Assembly (NCBI GenBank): GCA_002298925.1
Contig: DBMM01000120.1
Coordinates: 1 to 21,327, forward strand
DNA: 21,327 nucleotides
Source: Geobacter sp. UBA698
Lineage (GTDB): Bacteria > Desulfobacterota > Desulfuromonadia > Geobacterales > Pseudopelobacteraceae
Direction of reading: 5' to 3'
Positions 7,386 through 14,734 of this stretch are shown in pieces. The position numbers were made by a program, and so were the translations under genes. The notes under the pieces are model-generated. The model saw only the letters and a program-made list of their open reading frames with translations, made no database searches and had not been told where the DNA came from. Numbering within the stretch: position 1 is the first letter of the stretch; the number at the start of each line of letters is the position of its first letter.

Positions 7386-9711
7386 AGTCCAGTCCGCAAA
7401 TCGCCAGGAGACGTTTCATGTCAAGGTGCTGTTCCATGTGCTCGGCCAGTTGATCGAACGGGTCGTGCAGCGGTTTCTTCTGGTCGCCCCTCTGCTGCGC
7501 CATGCCCTTGTCCCGGCGAATGCCGTTCAGGTAGACTTCCCTGAAGCGGTCGTTGTCGAAGATGCCGTGCAGGTAGGTCCCAAAAACCCGGCCATCGCCT
7601 GAAACGCAGCCGTCATCGATGCTGACGCTGTTTTCACCCCGCTTGAAGATGCGGGCAAAGGGGCGCGGATGATCCAGCCAGGTTGTCCGGCCCATGTGGA
7701 TTTCGTAGCCGCTCAGGACGCCGTTGCAATCGGCGGCGACCAGCTGGCCCGCTTCCTCCAGGTAGGCCAGGGCCTGGTGGGTTTCCTTTTCCAGCAGCAT
7801 TTCGGTTTCCACCGGCAAAAGGCCCAGTCCGGTGGCCTCGTTAAGCAGGGATTCGATGTGTTGCGGGTCCAGCACCCGTGCCCCCAGCATCTGGTAGCCG
7901 CCGCAGATGCCGATGATGCGCCCCTTGAATGCGGCGATGGCGTCGTAGATGCCGCGCTCCATCAGGAAGTACAGGTCGGCAATGGTGTTCTTGCTGCCCG
8001 GTATGATCAGGACGTCCAGGTCTGCCAGCTGTTCGGGCATTTCCACATAGCTGAGGATGACGTCATGTTCGTGCTGGAAGCTGTCGAAATCGGTGAAGTT
8101 GGAGATGCGCGGCAGTTTGAGGACACCGATGTGAATGCGTTTCTGGTTGGCGAGGATGCTGACCACCTTGGAACGCTGCCCCAGGATGACGCTGTCCTCG
8201 GCCGGCAGGCACAGCTCCGGCAGCCAGGGCAGCACTCCCAGCACCGGTACGCCGGTCCGTTTCTCGATGTATTCGATGCCTGGTGTCAGGATGGATGCAT
8301 CACCGCGGAACTTGTTGATGATTATGCCCCTGATGGCTGCTCTTTCCTGCGGCTCCAGCAATTCCAGGGTGCCGATGATCTGGGCAAAGACGCCCCCCCG
8401 GTCGATGTCCGCCACCAGGATCACCGGGCAGCTGGCCATCAGGGCAACTTTCATGTTGGCGATGTCGTTGTGCCTGAGGTTGATTTCGGCAATGCTGCCG
8501 GCGCCTTCGATAACGATGAATTCATAGGCCTGCTGCAGGCGCTGATAGCTTTCCCGGACTTTCCCGAATACCTGGGGCTTAAATGTGTCGTATTCGGTCA
8601 CATTCATGTTGCCGACCGGCCGTCCCTGGACGATCACTTGGCTGCCGGTATCGGAGTTGGGCTTGAGCAGTACCGGATTCATGTCGGTGTGGGGGTGGAT
8701 GTCGCAGGCCTGGGCTTGCATGGCTTGGGCGCGGCCGATTTCGCCCCCCTCGGGAGTGACGTAGGAGTTGAGTGACATATTCTGGGATTTGAAGGGGGCA
8801 ACGGTCAGGTTGCGCTTGAGGAGACAGCGGCAGAATCCGGCGGTGATGACCGATTTGCCCACATCCGAGGCGGTACCGCAGAACATGATCGCTCCGGCGC
8901 TCGGCAAAGGTTTTGCCTGGTCAGATTCGACGGTGGCCTGGGGCCCGGCCGTGCCGTATTTGGCGGCATAACCGCGCGGCGTGACCATGCGCCCCTGCCG
9001 GTCCACATAGGTGCTGGAATTGCCGATGATCACGATGGTGGACATGTCGATCTCATGGGAGAGCATCTCGCCCAGGGTGGTCGTGGCGGCTGTTTCGTTG
9101 TCGCGGCAGGCGTTGCGCACGATGCCGACCGGTAGTGCGGCCGGCCGGGCGGCCAGCATGATGCGCTGGGCCTCTTCGATCTGGGTGACACGGCTCTTGC
9201 TGCGCGGATTGAAGATGACGATCACGAAATCCGCTCTGGCGGCCGCTTCCAGCCTGGATTTGATCAGTTCCCAGGGGGTGAGCAGGTCTGAGAGGGAGAT
9301 GACGGCGAAGTCGTGCATCAGAGGGGCGCCCAGCACCGACGCAGCGGCCTGGATGGCGGAGATACCGGGAACCACGCGTACATCCGGTCGGCAGCCCGGG
9401 TCTTGATCGTCGCCATCGCTCTCCAGCAGTTCGAAGACCAGGCCGGCCATGCCGTAGATGCCGGCATCCCCCCCCGAAATCAGGGCCACCGTCTGGCCGG
9501 AGCGTGCCCTACGGATGGCTTCGCGGCACCGTTCCACCTCCTTCATCATGCCGGTGGAAACGGTTTCCTTGCCGGCCAAAAGGGGGCTGATCAGTTCCAG
9601 ATAGTTGTCGTAACCGATGATGACGCTAGATTCGGCAATGGCCTGGCGCGCGGCTTCAGTCAGGTGCAGGATCGAACCCGGCCCGCTGCCGACGATATAG
9701 AGTAATGCCAT
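7372..9711 (-). CDS. Fusion: precorrin-3B C17-methyltransferase (CbiH/CobJ) + cobyric acid synthase (CobQ/CbiP)
   Basis: One uninterrupted 779-residue frame carries two cobalamin enzymes. Residues 1 to about 250 form an SAM-dependent corrin methyltransferase: VGSGPG (7-12), ISGGDAGIYGMAG, VVPGISAIQAAA, FNPRSKSR and GNSSTYVD match the CbiH/CobJ group that methylates C17 and contracts the ring. After a linker of about 20 residues, 275-779 form CobQ/CbiP: ATP-binding GTASDVGKS (279-287), QNMSLNSY, LVADIDRGGVFA, and a glutamine amidotransferase domain with Cys603 in GICGGYQMLG and His715 in YLHGIF. CobQ amidates four corrin side chains using glutamine and ATP. The steps are not consecutive in the pathway, so the fusion probably ensures co-production. 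The ATG at 9711 has GAGG 7 nt upstream. An internal ATG at codon 276 also has a ribosome-binding-like site. Confidence 0.92.
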   Translation of the reverse strand: MALLYIVGSGPGSILHLTEAARQAIAESSVIIGYDNYLELISPLLAGKETVSTGMMKEVERCREAIRRARSGQTVALISGGDAGIYGMAGLVFELLESDGDDQDPGCRPDVRVVPGISAIQAAASVLGAPLMHDFAVISLSDLLTPWELIKSRLEAAARADFVIVIFNPRSKSRVTQIEEAQRIMLAARPAALPVGIVRNACRDNETAATTTLGEMLSHEIDMSTIVIIGNSSTYVDRQGRMVTPRGYAAKYGTAGPQATVESDQAKPLPSAGAIMFCGTASDVGKSVITAGFCRCLLKRNLTVAPFKSQNMSLNSYVTPEGGEIGRAQAMQAQACDIHPHTDMNPVLLKPNSDTGSQVIVQGRPVGNMNVTEYDTFKPQVFGKVRESYQRLQQAYEFIVIEGAGSIAEINLRHNDIANMKVALMASCPVILVADIDRGGVFAQIIGTLELLEPQERAAIRGIIINKFRGDASILTPGIEYIEKRTGVPVLGVLPWLPELCLPAEDSVILGQRSKVVSILANQKRIHIGVLKLPRISNFTDFDSFQHEHDVILSYVEMPEQLADLDVLIIPGSKNTIADLYFLMERGIYDAIAAFKGRIIGICGGYQMLGARVLDPQHIESLLNEATGLGLLPVETEMLLEKETHQALAYLEEAGQLVAADCNGVLSGYEIHMGRTTWLDHPRPFARIFKRGENSVSIDDGCVSGDGRVFGTYLHGIFDNDRFREVYLNGIRRDKGMAQQRGDQKKPLHDPFDQLAEHMEQHLDMKRLLAICGLDCACP
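8884..8895 (-). promoter_or_regulatory. Possible internal translation start for a stand-alone CobQ
   Basis: Read on the minus strand, GGAG is followed by 5 nt and then the in-frame ATG at 8886-8884 (codon 276 of the fusion), exactly where a free CobQ would begin (MFCGTASDVGKS). Starting here would lose only a residue or two of the first strand relative to stand-alone CobQ proteins. It could be a relic of separate genes or an active second start. Confidence 0.35.
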
Positions 9712-9746
9712 GAGAGTACCTCGGATAGGTAAGGAAAATGGAGCGG

Positions 9747-9776
9747 ATTATTACATGTCAACCGGAACAGATGCAA
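9747..9776 (-). promoter_or_regulatory. Candidate sigma-70 promoter of the cobalamin operon
   Basis: On the minus strand an extended -10 (TGT followed by AATAAT, five of six matching TATAAT) at 9747-9755 lies 18 nt downstream of TTGCAT (9771-9776), a three-of-six -35. Initiation would fall about 30 nt before the ATG at 9711. The 5' leader is too short to hold a cobalamin riboswitch. Confidence 0.4.
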
Positions 9777-9816
9777 GCTGGAATGCGTTGCATGGGGGTG
9801 ATGGCGGGTTTGCGGA

Positions 9817-10641
9817 TCAGGCTGAATAGGAACTGTAGAGCTGTTTGACGCGGGCGAGGTAATCCCTTGTTTCGCGGGGCAAACGCTCAGGCCGCCGGTC
9901 TACGTTGCCCGGCCCCCAGTTGTAGGCTGCCAGAGCGGAATCCAGGTCGCCCTGGTAGCGCTTGAGCAGGTCGCGCAGAAATCTGGTTCCGGCCATGACG
10001 TTCTGCTCCGGGTCAAAGGAGTCGTTGACCCCCAGTGAGCGGGCGGTACCTGGCATGAGCTGCATCAGCCCCCGGGCGCCGGCATGGGAAACGGCTTGGG
10101 GGTTGAAGTTGCTCTCGGCCTTGATGACCGCCTTGATCAGCCCCATGTCCACGCCATAGTGGCTGGAGGCCTTGGCGATGATCGGCTCAAGCCAGGCGGT
10201 TTGTGGAGAACCGGCAGCCGTCTGGCTTTTGCCAGGTGGGGTGGCCGCCGAGAGTTCCGGCAGGGGCTGGCGCGTTTCCATCGCTGTCTGCGTCAGGGGC
10301 TCTGTTTCAGGCTGTTGCTCTCCGTAGGCCTTGATCAGGGCGTGCATTGCGGGGGAACGGCCGCTGAACGGAAGTTGTCGGGGAGTTTCGGCGGGGGGGT
10401 CGCCGGCCAGGGAGAGTGTGGTTTGCAGCATCTGCAGCTTGAGGGCTTCGGCCAGGGACCGTGCTTTGTCCCGGGTGGCCGTTGTGTCCTGGTTTCCAGC
10501 GGACAGGATCGTGTCCAGTTTGCCGGCAAAGATGCCGTCCGGCCGGGAGGCGGCCGCTCTGGCGGAGTGCCCCGCTGTTTCCCCGTTCAAGATGGCTGCC
10601 AGCAGTGACGGTTTTTCGACGATGCCGATGCCGATGGTCAT
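9817..10641 (-). CDS. SLT-family lytic transglycosylase, possibly flagellum-associated
   Basis: The 274-residue protein has a C-terminal Slt70-like domain (about 150-270). The catalytic glutamate is E176 in AVIKAESNFNP, followed by the family motifs GLMQLMPGTA, DPEQNVMAGTRFLRDLL and AAYNWGPGNV. The domain cleaves the MurNAc-GlcNAc bond of peptidoglycan to an anhydro product. The first 150 residues are low-complexity and rich in Ala, Gln, Pro and Thr, with no hydrophobic core that could be a Sec signal peptide. It begins 6 nt after the stop of a FleQ-like activator, so the two are co-transcribed. A role in making room for the flagellar rod is plausible, since FlgJ in many bacteria lacks its own muramidase domain. 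The link to flagella is inference. Confidence 0.88.
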   Translation of the reverse strand: MTIGIGIVEKPSLLAAILNGETAGHSARAAASRPDGIFAGKLDTILSAGNQDTTATRDKARSLAEALKLQMLQTTLSLAGDPPAETPRQLPFSGRSPAMHALIKAYGEQQPETEPLTQTAMETRQPLPELSAATPPGKSQTAAGSPQTAWLEPIIAKASSHYGVDMGLIKAVIKAESNFNPQAVSHAGARGLMQLMPGTARSLGVNDSFDPEQNVMAGTRFLRDLLKRYQGDLDSALAAYNWGPGNVDRRPERLPRETRDYLARVKQLYSSYSA

Positions 10642-10647
10642 GGCAGT

Positions 10648-12057
10648 TTATTCCTCACTGTAGACCAGATTCTTTTTCTTGAGCTTCTCGATCAATGTTG
10701 TTCGCTTGATGTTCAATAGCGTTGCCGCCTCTTTCTTGTTGCCCCTGGTGCGGTTCAGGGCCTGGAGGATCAGCCGGTTTTCAAACTGCTCGACGGCCGA
10801 GTTGAGGCAGATGCCTGCTTCGGGTAACTGGGTTTTGTCGGCCGGCAGTGTCGGTACCTGAATTTGAAGCTGAACATGTGCCCGTCCGGCGAGATATTTT
10901 TCCGGCAAGTCGTCAGGTGTGATCAGGCCGCTGTTTTTGAGGATTACCAGCCGTTCCACCAGGTTTTCCAGCTCCCGTACGTTGCCGGGCCACTCGTAGT
11001 TACAGAGGATATCGAGGGCCTCGCTGGAAAAGCCTTTGACTGCATGTTTCCTGTCGCTGTTGAAAAGCGAGAGGAAGTTGTTGATCAGGATCGGAATGTC
11101 GTCTTTACGCTGCCGCAGCGGTGGAATGGTGATCGGAATCACCGATAGACGGTAATAGAGGTCCTCGCGAAAATCCTTGTTTTCCACCAGCTCCTCAAGA
11201 TTCTTGTTGGTGGCGGCGATTATGCGCACATTGATCTTCTGAGACCTGGTCGAGCCGACCGGTTCGATCTCCCTGCTTTGGAGCACCCTCAGCAGCTTTA
11301 CCTGCAGGTTGGCCTTCATGTCGCCGATTTCGTCCAGAAAGAGGGTTCCCTTGTCGGCCATTTCAAAGCGCCCGGCCCGGTTGGCATGGGCACCGGTAAA
11401 GGAACCCTTGACATGCCCGAACAGTTCGCTTTCCAGCAACTCTTCCGGAATGGCGGCGCAGTTGACCGGAACGAAATTTTTGCCTTGCCGGTCGCTTAGT
11501 TGATGTATGGCCCGCGCTGCAAGTTCCTTGCCGGTCCCTGATTCACCCTGGAGCAGTACGGTTGCGTTGGATGCCGCCACTTTTTCGATCATCTTGAACA
11601 GTTCCAGCATGGGCTTGCTGTTGCCGATGATTGTTGAACTGAGTGCATGAGGGGCACTGTAATGATCGGCCTGGCTGTTGCGCTGGATCATGGCCTGGTA
11701 TTCCCTGGCGCGCGTGATAACGCTTTCCAGTTCATCCAGGTTGAGCGGTTTTGACATGAAAAAGATATTGTCTCCTTCGGGATAATCGGAAGGACTATTT
11801 TGCTCGGATTCATGGCAGATCAGGGCCAGCAACGGGTTGATCTGTTTGGCGCGCTGGCAGAAATCAGGGGCGATTGCTTGCAGGAAGGGCAGGTCGGTGA
11901 TGATGATCCCGACACTCTGCTCGCGGATTGTGTCAAAAATCGATCGGCTGTCATCTCTTTGGGCAATTTCGTGCCCCTGGTATGTCAAAAAAGCTGATAC
12001 GAGGTCGCAGCTTTTCTGGTCGTTGCCTGCAATCAGTATGGATCCTCTGGCTTGCAT
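10648..12057 (-). CDS. FleQ/FlrA/FgrM-like sigma-54 activator (probable flagellar master regulator)
   Basis: The 469-residue protein has an N-terminal receiver-like domain (1-118), an AAA+ domain and a C-terminal Fis-type helix-turn-helix. The receiver is degenerate: the acidic pair reads N12-D13, although D55 and K103 are kept. The AAA+ part has Walker A GESGTGKE (171-178), Walker B GTLFLDE (237-243) and a variant sigma-54 loop, GSFTGA (218-223), in place of GAFTGA. The HTH ends in KRTTLIEKLKKKNL, close to the RTTLVEKMRK signature of FleQ and FlrA. Geobacter FgrM is of this type. It probably switches on flagellar genes with RpoN. It precedes a transglycosylase gene and is divergent from the che operon, which supports the motility role. 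AGG lies 6 nt before the ATG. Confidence 0.85.
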   Translation of the reverse strand: MQARGSILIAGNDQKSCDLVSAFLTYQGHEIAQRDDSRSIFDTIREQSVGIIITDLPFLQAIAPDFCQRAKQINPLLALICHESEQNSPSDYPEGDNIFFMSKPLNLDELESVITRAREYQAMIQRNSQADHYSAPHALSSTIIGNSKPMLELFKMIEKVAASNATVLLQGESGTGKELAARAIHQLSDRQGKNFVPVNCAAIPEELLESELFGHVKGSFTGAHANRAGRFEMADKGTLFLDEIGDMKANLQVKLLRVLQSREIEPVGSTRSQKINVRIIAATNKNLEELVENKDFREDLYYRLSVIPITIPPLRQRKDDIPILINNFLSLFNSDRKHAVKGFSSEALDILCNYEWPGNVRELENLVERLVILKNSGLITPDDLPEKYLAGRAHVQLQIQVPTLPADKTQLPEAGICLNSAVEQFENRLILQALNRTRGNKKEAATLLNIKRTTLIEKLKKKNLVYSEE

Positions 12058-12093
12058 ATCTACCTGCCTGGAATACGATTTTTGATGGATTTT

Positions 12094-12122
12094 CTCTTAA
12101 CGGCCAAACACATTACTGTCAA
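12094..12122 (-). promoter_or_regulatory. Candidate sigma-70 promoter for the FleQ-like activator
   Basis: On the minus strand a perfect TTGACA (12117-12122) lies 17 nt upstream of TAAGAG (12094-12099), a weak -10. Transcription would start about 30 nt ahead of the ATG at 12057. No -24/-12 element was found here, so the activator itself is probably not RpoN-dependent. Confidence 0.35.
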
Positions 12123-12279
12123 TTGTCTGAATAGTCAAGATAATGACATTCGATCTGCGCGGGCAAGCCAGATAGTTTTATGTATACAAACGAAATCCAC
12201 AAAGCTCATTAGAATACTGCCTCATCTGTTTATCCAGCTTGATTAATGATAGACAGGCATGGTAATTTCAGTGGCTTTT

Positions 12280-12297
12280 ACAGCTGAAGGCAGCTGT
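12280..12297. repeat. Perfect inverted repeat upstream of cheW
   Basis: ACAGCTG and CAGCTGT form a 7-bp perfect inverted repeat around a 4-nt AAGG spacer, 55 nt before the cheW start codon. It has no T-tract, so it is not an intrinsic terminator. It could be an operator or an mRNA leader hairpin. Confidence 0.45.
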
Positions 12298-12352
12298 CGG
12301 GTTTCGAAAAATGACTACCGTTCGTGTATCTAATATTCTTTGGGAGGTGGCT

Positions 12353-12847
12353 ATGAGCAACGCATTGGTGGTGGCCAAAAGTGATGAATCCAGGGGGGAA
12401 CTGATCCAGCTGGTCAGCTTCAATCTCGATCAGGAGGAATACGGGGTAGATGTGCTCAAGGTGCGCGAGATCATTCGCATGCCCACGGTCACCAGGGTTC
12501 CCAATACGTCGCACTACGTTGACGGCGTCATCAATCTGCGCGGGAAAGTGATCCCGATTATCTCCATGCGGAAGAAATTCGGCCTGGTGGAGGCTGAAAA
12601 CGACAAACAGACCCGTATCATGGTCATGGATGTTGATGGTGAACTGATGGGGTTCATTGTTGACGCGGTTTCCGAGGTGATCCGGATTTCCGGCAGCGAG
12701 ATCCAGCCATCTCCGGCAGTGGTGGCTACCGGCATCGACCAGGAATGCATTGCCGGAGTGATCAACCAGACTGAAAGACTGCTGGTGCTGCTTGACCTGG
12801 AAAAGATGTTCTCCAGTGATGAAAAAAAGCTGTTCGGTTCCCTGTAG
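12353..12847 (+). CDS. cheW: Chemotaxis coupling protein CheW
   Basis: The 164-residue CheW-domain protein bridges chemoreceptors and the CheA kinase at the membrane array. The sequence has the two beta-barrel subdomains with QLVSFNLDQEEYGVDVLKVREI, VPNTSHYVDGVINLRGKVIPII and GFIVDAVSEVIRI, close to the family pattern. I chose the ATG at 12353 because GGGAGG lies 5 nt upstream; an in-frame ATG at 12311 would add 14 residues without family similarity. It is first in the operon, 35 nt ahead of cheA. The intergenic spacing and common orientation imply one transcript with cheA, cheR, the HDOD gene and cheB. Confidence 0.95.
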   Translation: MSNALVVAKSDESRGELIQLVSFNLDQEEYGVDVLKVREIIRMPTVTRVPNTSHYVDGVINLRGKVIPIISMRKKFGLVEAENDKQTRIMVMDVDGELMGFIVDAVSEVIRISGSEIQPSPAVVATGIDQECIAGVINQTERLLVLLDLEKMFSSDEKKLFGSL

Positions 12848-12882
12848 TTTGATAATGCCCACACTCTCCCAAGGAGACCGCA

Positions 12883-14709
12883 ATGCCGCCGATTGATTGT
12901 GAAGACCAGGAACTACTGGAAGGCTTTCTGACTGAAACCACTGAACTGCTGGAGAAACTTGATGATGACCTGGTGGTGCTGGAAAAGTCATCGGATGACG
13001 CCGATCTGCTCAATCGCATATTCAGGTCGATTCATACTGTCAAGGGCGCCTCAAGCTTCCTCGGGTTCGATCTTTTGGTCAAGGTCACCCACAAGACCGA
13101 GGACGTGCTGAATCGCCTGCGCAAGGGCGAACTGCAGGTGACACCTGAAATCATGGACGTGATCTTGGAGGCAACTGACCTGGTCAAGGTGCTGGTCAGC
13201 GACATCAAGGCCGGCGAAATCCAGGAACGGGAGGTTGACGGTACCATCGCCAAGCTGTTGCCGTTGCTTTCCGATTCAGCTGGCGCACACCCCCAGAGTG
13301 CCGCGGCTCCTGCCGCCCAGGCGACCACCCCTGCCGTGGAGCCGACGCCAGCGACTGCAGCTGTCGCTGAAACGGTTGCTCCGGCTGCTCAAGCCACACC
13401 CACGCAGAAAACCGCACCGCTGCCGGCGGTTAAACCCGCTGACGAGGTGGCGCCCAGGAAAACAACGCCGCCTCCCAAGCCGATCGAAGGCAAGGGAGAT
13501 GATCTCTCGGATAACTCCACGGTTCGTGTCGATGTCAAGCGGCTCGACGATCTGATGAATCAGGTGGGAGAACTGGTGCTGGAGCGCAACCGCATGATCC
13601 AGATCAACCAGAATCTGCAACAGGGTGATGTCAAAAAGGCTGATTTCAATGAGGAATTCGGCAAGCTTACCAAACGGATGAATTTTGTTACATCGGAACT
13701 GCAGATGCAGGTTCTTAAAATGCGCATGCTGCCGGTGGAAAAGGTCTTCAAGAAGTTTCCGCGCATTGTGCGCAGTATGGCTCGCGACCTGGGTAAAGAG
13801 GTTGATCTGAGGATATTCGGAGAGGAAACCGAGCTGGACCGTTCGGTGGTGGACGAAATCGGAGATCCCCTGATTCACCTGATCCGCAACGCCATGGATC
13901 ATGGTCTGGAAACGCCTGACGAGCGGGTTGCCGCCGGCAAGCAGCGGGTGGGTACCTTGGTCCTGTCCGCGGTTCACGAGGGGAATCAGATAATCATAAG
14001 TATCAAGGATGATGGTCGCGGCATCGATACCGACCGGGTAGGGCGCAAGGCAGTGGAAAAGGGGCTGGTCAGCGAGGATCAGCTGGCTGCCATGAGCCAG
14101 CGCGAACTGTTCGACCTGATCTTTCTGCCTGGTTTCTCCACCAAGGACAAGGCCAACGATCTGTCCGGACGCGGGGTCGGAATGGACGTGGTCAAAACCA
14201 ACATCAAAAAACTGAACGGCCTGATCGAGATCAAGAGCGAAAAAAACAACGGTTCCGAGTTCATACTGCGTCTGCCGCTGACTCTGGCCATTATTCAGTC
14301 GCTGCTGGTCGAGGTGGAGGGAGAGGTCTATTCCATTCCACTTTCCTCGGTACTGGAAACCCTGCGGGTTGACCAGCGTCAGTTCCATATCATCGGCGGC
14401 CAGGAAATGCTCAAGCTGCGCGACATGGTGCTGCCGCTGGTGAGGCTGGAAAAAGTGTTTAATATCAGGAAACGTTACGCAAAGGATGATTTCTGTTATG
14501 TGGTGGTGGTCGGAGCTGCTGACAAGCGCATGGGATTGGTGGTGACACGCCTGGTGGGGCAGCAGGAGGTTGCCATCAAGTCGTTGGGCAACTATCTGGC
14601 CAAGATCCAGGGGATTGCCGGCTCCACTATACTGGGAGACGGCTGCGTTGCGCTGATCGTCGACCCGGTCGGACTGATCGACGGTGCTGAAGGCGGTGTC
14701 GGACGCTGA
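12883..14709 (+). CDS. cheA: Chemotaxis histidine kinase CheA (no recognisable P2 domain)
   Basis: The 608-residue kinase autophosphorylates in response to receptor arrays and passes phosphate to CheY and CheB. P1 (HPt) is at 1-125 with the phospho-site H51 in RSIHTVKGASSFLG. An Ala/Pro/Thr-rich linker of about 80 residues (131-210) stands where the CheY/CheB-docking P2 domain usually lies. P3 dimerisation follows (212-280, MNQVGELVLERNRM), then the P4 ATPase (about 281-460) with DPLIHLIRNAMDHGLE, DDGRGID and GRGVGMDVV, and the CheW-like P5 (about 465-600). AAGGAG lies 6 nt before the ATG at 12883. Since P2 mainly speeds transfer, the kinase should still work. No cheY is nearby, so its output partner is unknown. 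Confidence 0.95.
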   Translation: MPPIDCEDQELLEGFLTETTELLEKLDDDLVVLEKSSDDADLLNRIFRSIHTVKGASSFLGFDLLVKVTHKTEDVLNRLRKGELQVTPEIMDVILEATDLVKVLVSDIKAGEIQEREVDGTIAKLLPLLSDSAGAHPQSAAAPAAQATTPAVEPTPATAAVAETVAPAAQATPTQKTAPLPAVKPADEVAPRKTTPPPKPIEGKGDDLSDNSTVRVDVKRLDDLMNQVGELVLERNRMIQINQNLQQGDVKKADFNEEFGKLTKRMNFVTSELQMQVLKMRMLPVEKVFKKFPRIVRSMARDLGKEVDLRIFGEETELDRSVVDEIGDPLIHLIRNAMDHGLETPDERVAAGKQRVGTLVLSAVHEGNQIIISIKDDGRGIDTDRVGRKAVEKGLVSEDQLAAMSQRELFDLIFLPGFSTKDKANDLSGRGVGMDVVKTNIKKLNGLIEIKSEKNNGSEFILRLPLTLAIIQSLLVEVEGEVYSIPLSSVLETLRVDQRQFHIIGGQEMLKLRDMVLPLVRLEKVFNIRKRYAKDDFCYVVVVGAADKRMGLVVTRLVGQQEVAIKSLGNYLAKIQGIAGSTILGDGCVALIVDPVGLIDGAEGGVGR

Positions 14710-14734
14710 AACGGAGCAACAGGATAAACCATTA

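Larger units (their letters stand above)
12058..12352. other. Divergent intergenic region between the FleQ-like activator and the che operon
   Basis: This 295-nt AT-richer region must hold the promoters of both transcription units. A candidate minus-strand promoter and a hairpin are listed separately. I found no convincing -35/-10, FliA or RpoN element for cheW, no riboswitch, and no ORF with a believable start. Confidence 0.6.

Noticed and set aside
7669..8775. Plus-strand open frame of over 1 kb opposite cobQ
   Set aside because: The sequence is low-complexity (many His, Asp, Gln, Val), shows no motif, and lies opposite conserved CobQ motifs.
9765..9795. ATGCAA/TTGCAT inverted repeat between the transglycosylase and cobalamin genes
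   Set aside because: It is a 6-bp repeat with a long spacer and no T-tract; one arm is explained as the candidate -35.
9712..9816. Cobalamin riboswitch upstream of the cob block
   Set aside because: The leader is only about 30 nt from the predicted start site and the gap has no B12-box-like sequence.
12256..12276. RpoN -24/-12 site in the che upstream region
   Set aside because: The GG and GC pairs in this stretch are 11 rather than 10 nt apart and the flanking bases do not match.
12058..12352. GEMM-type (cyclic dinucleotide) riboswitch before cheW
   Set aside because: I looked for the conserved GGGCAAACC and CGCAAAGCC segments, common in this bacterial group, and found neither.
12278..12991. 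Minus-strand open frame opposite cheW
   Set aside because: It overlaps the complete cheW and the cheA start and has no similarity to known proteins.
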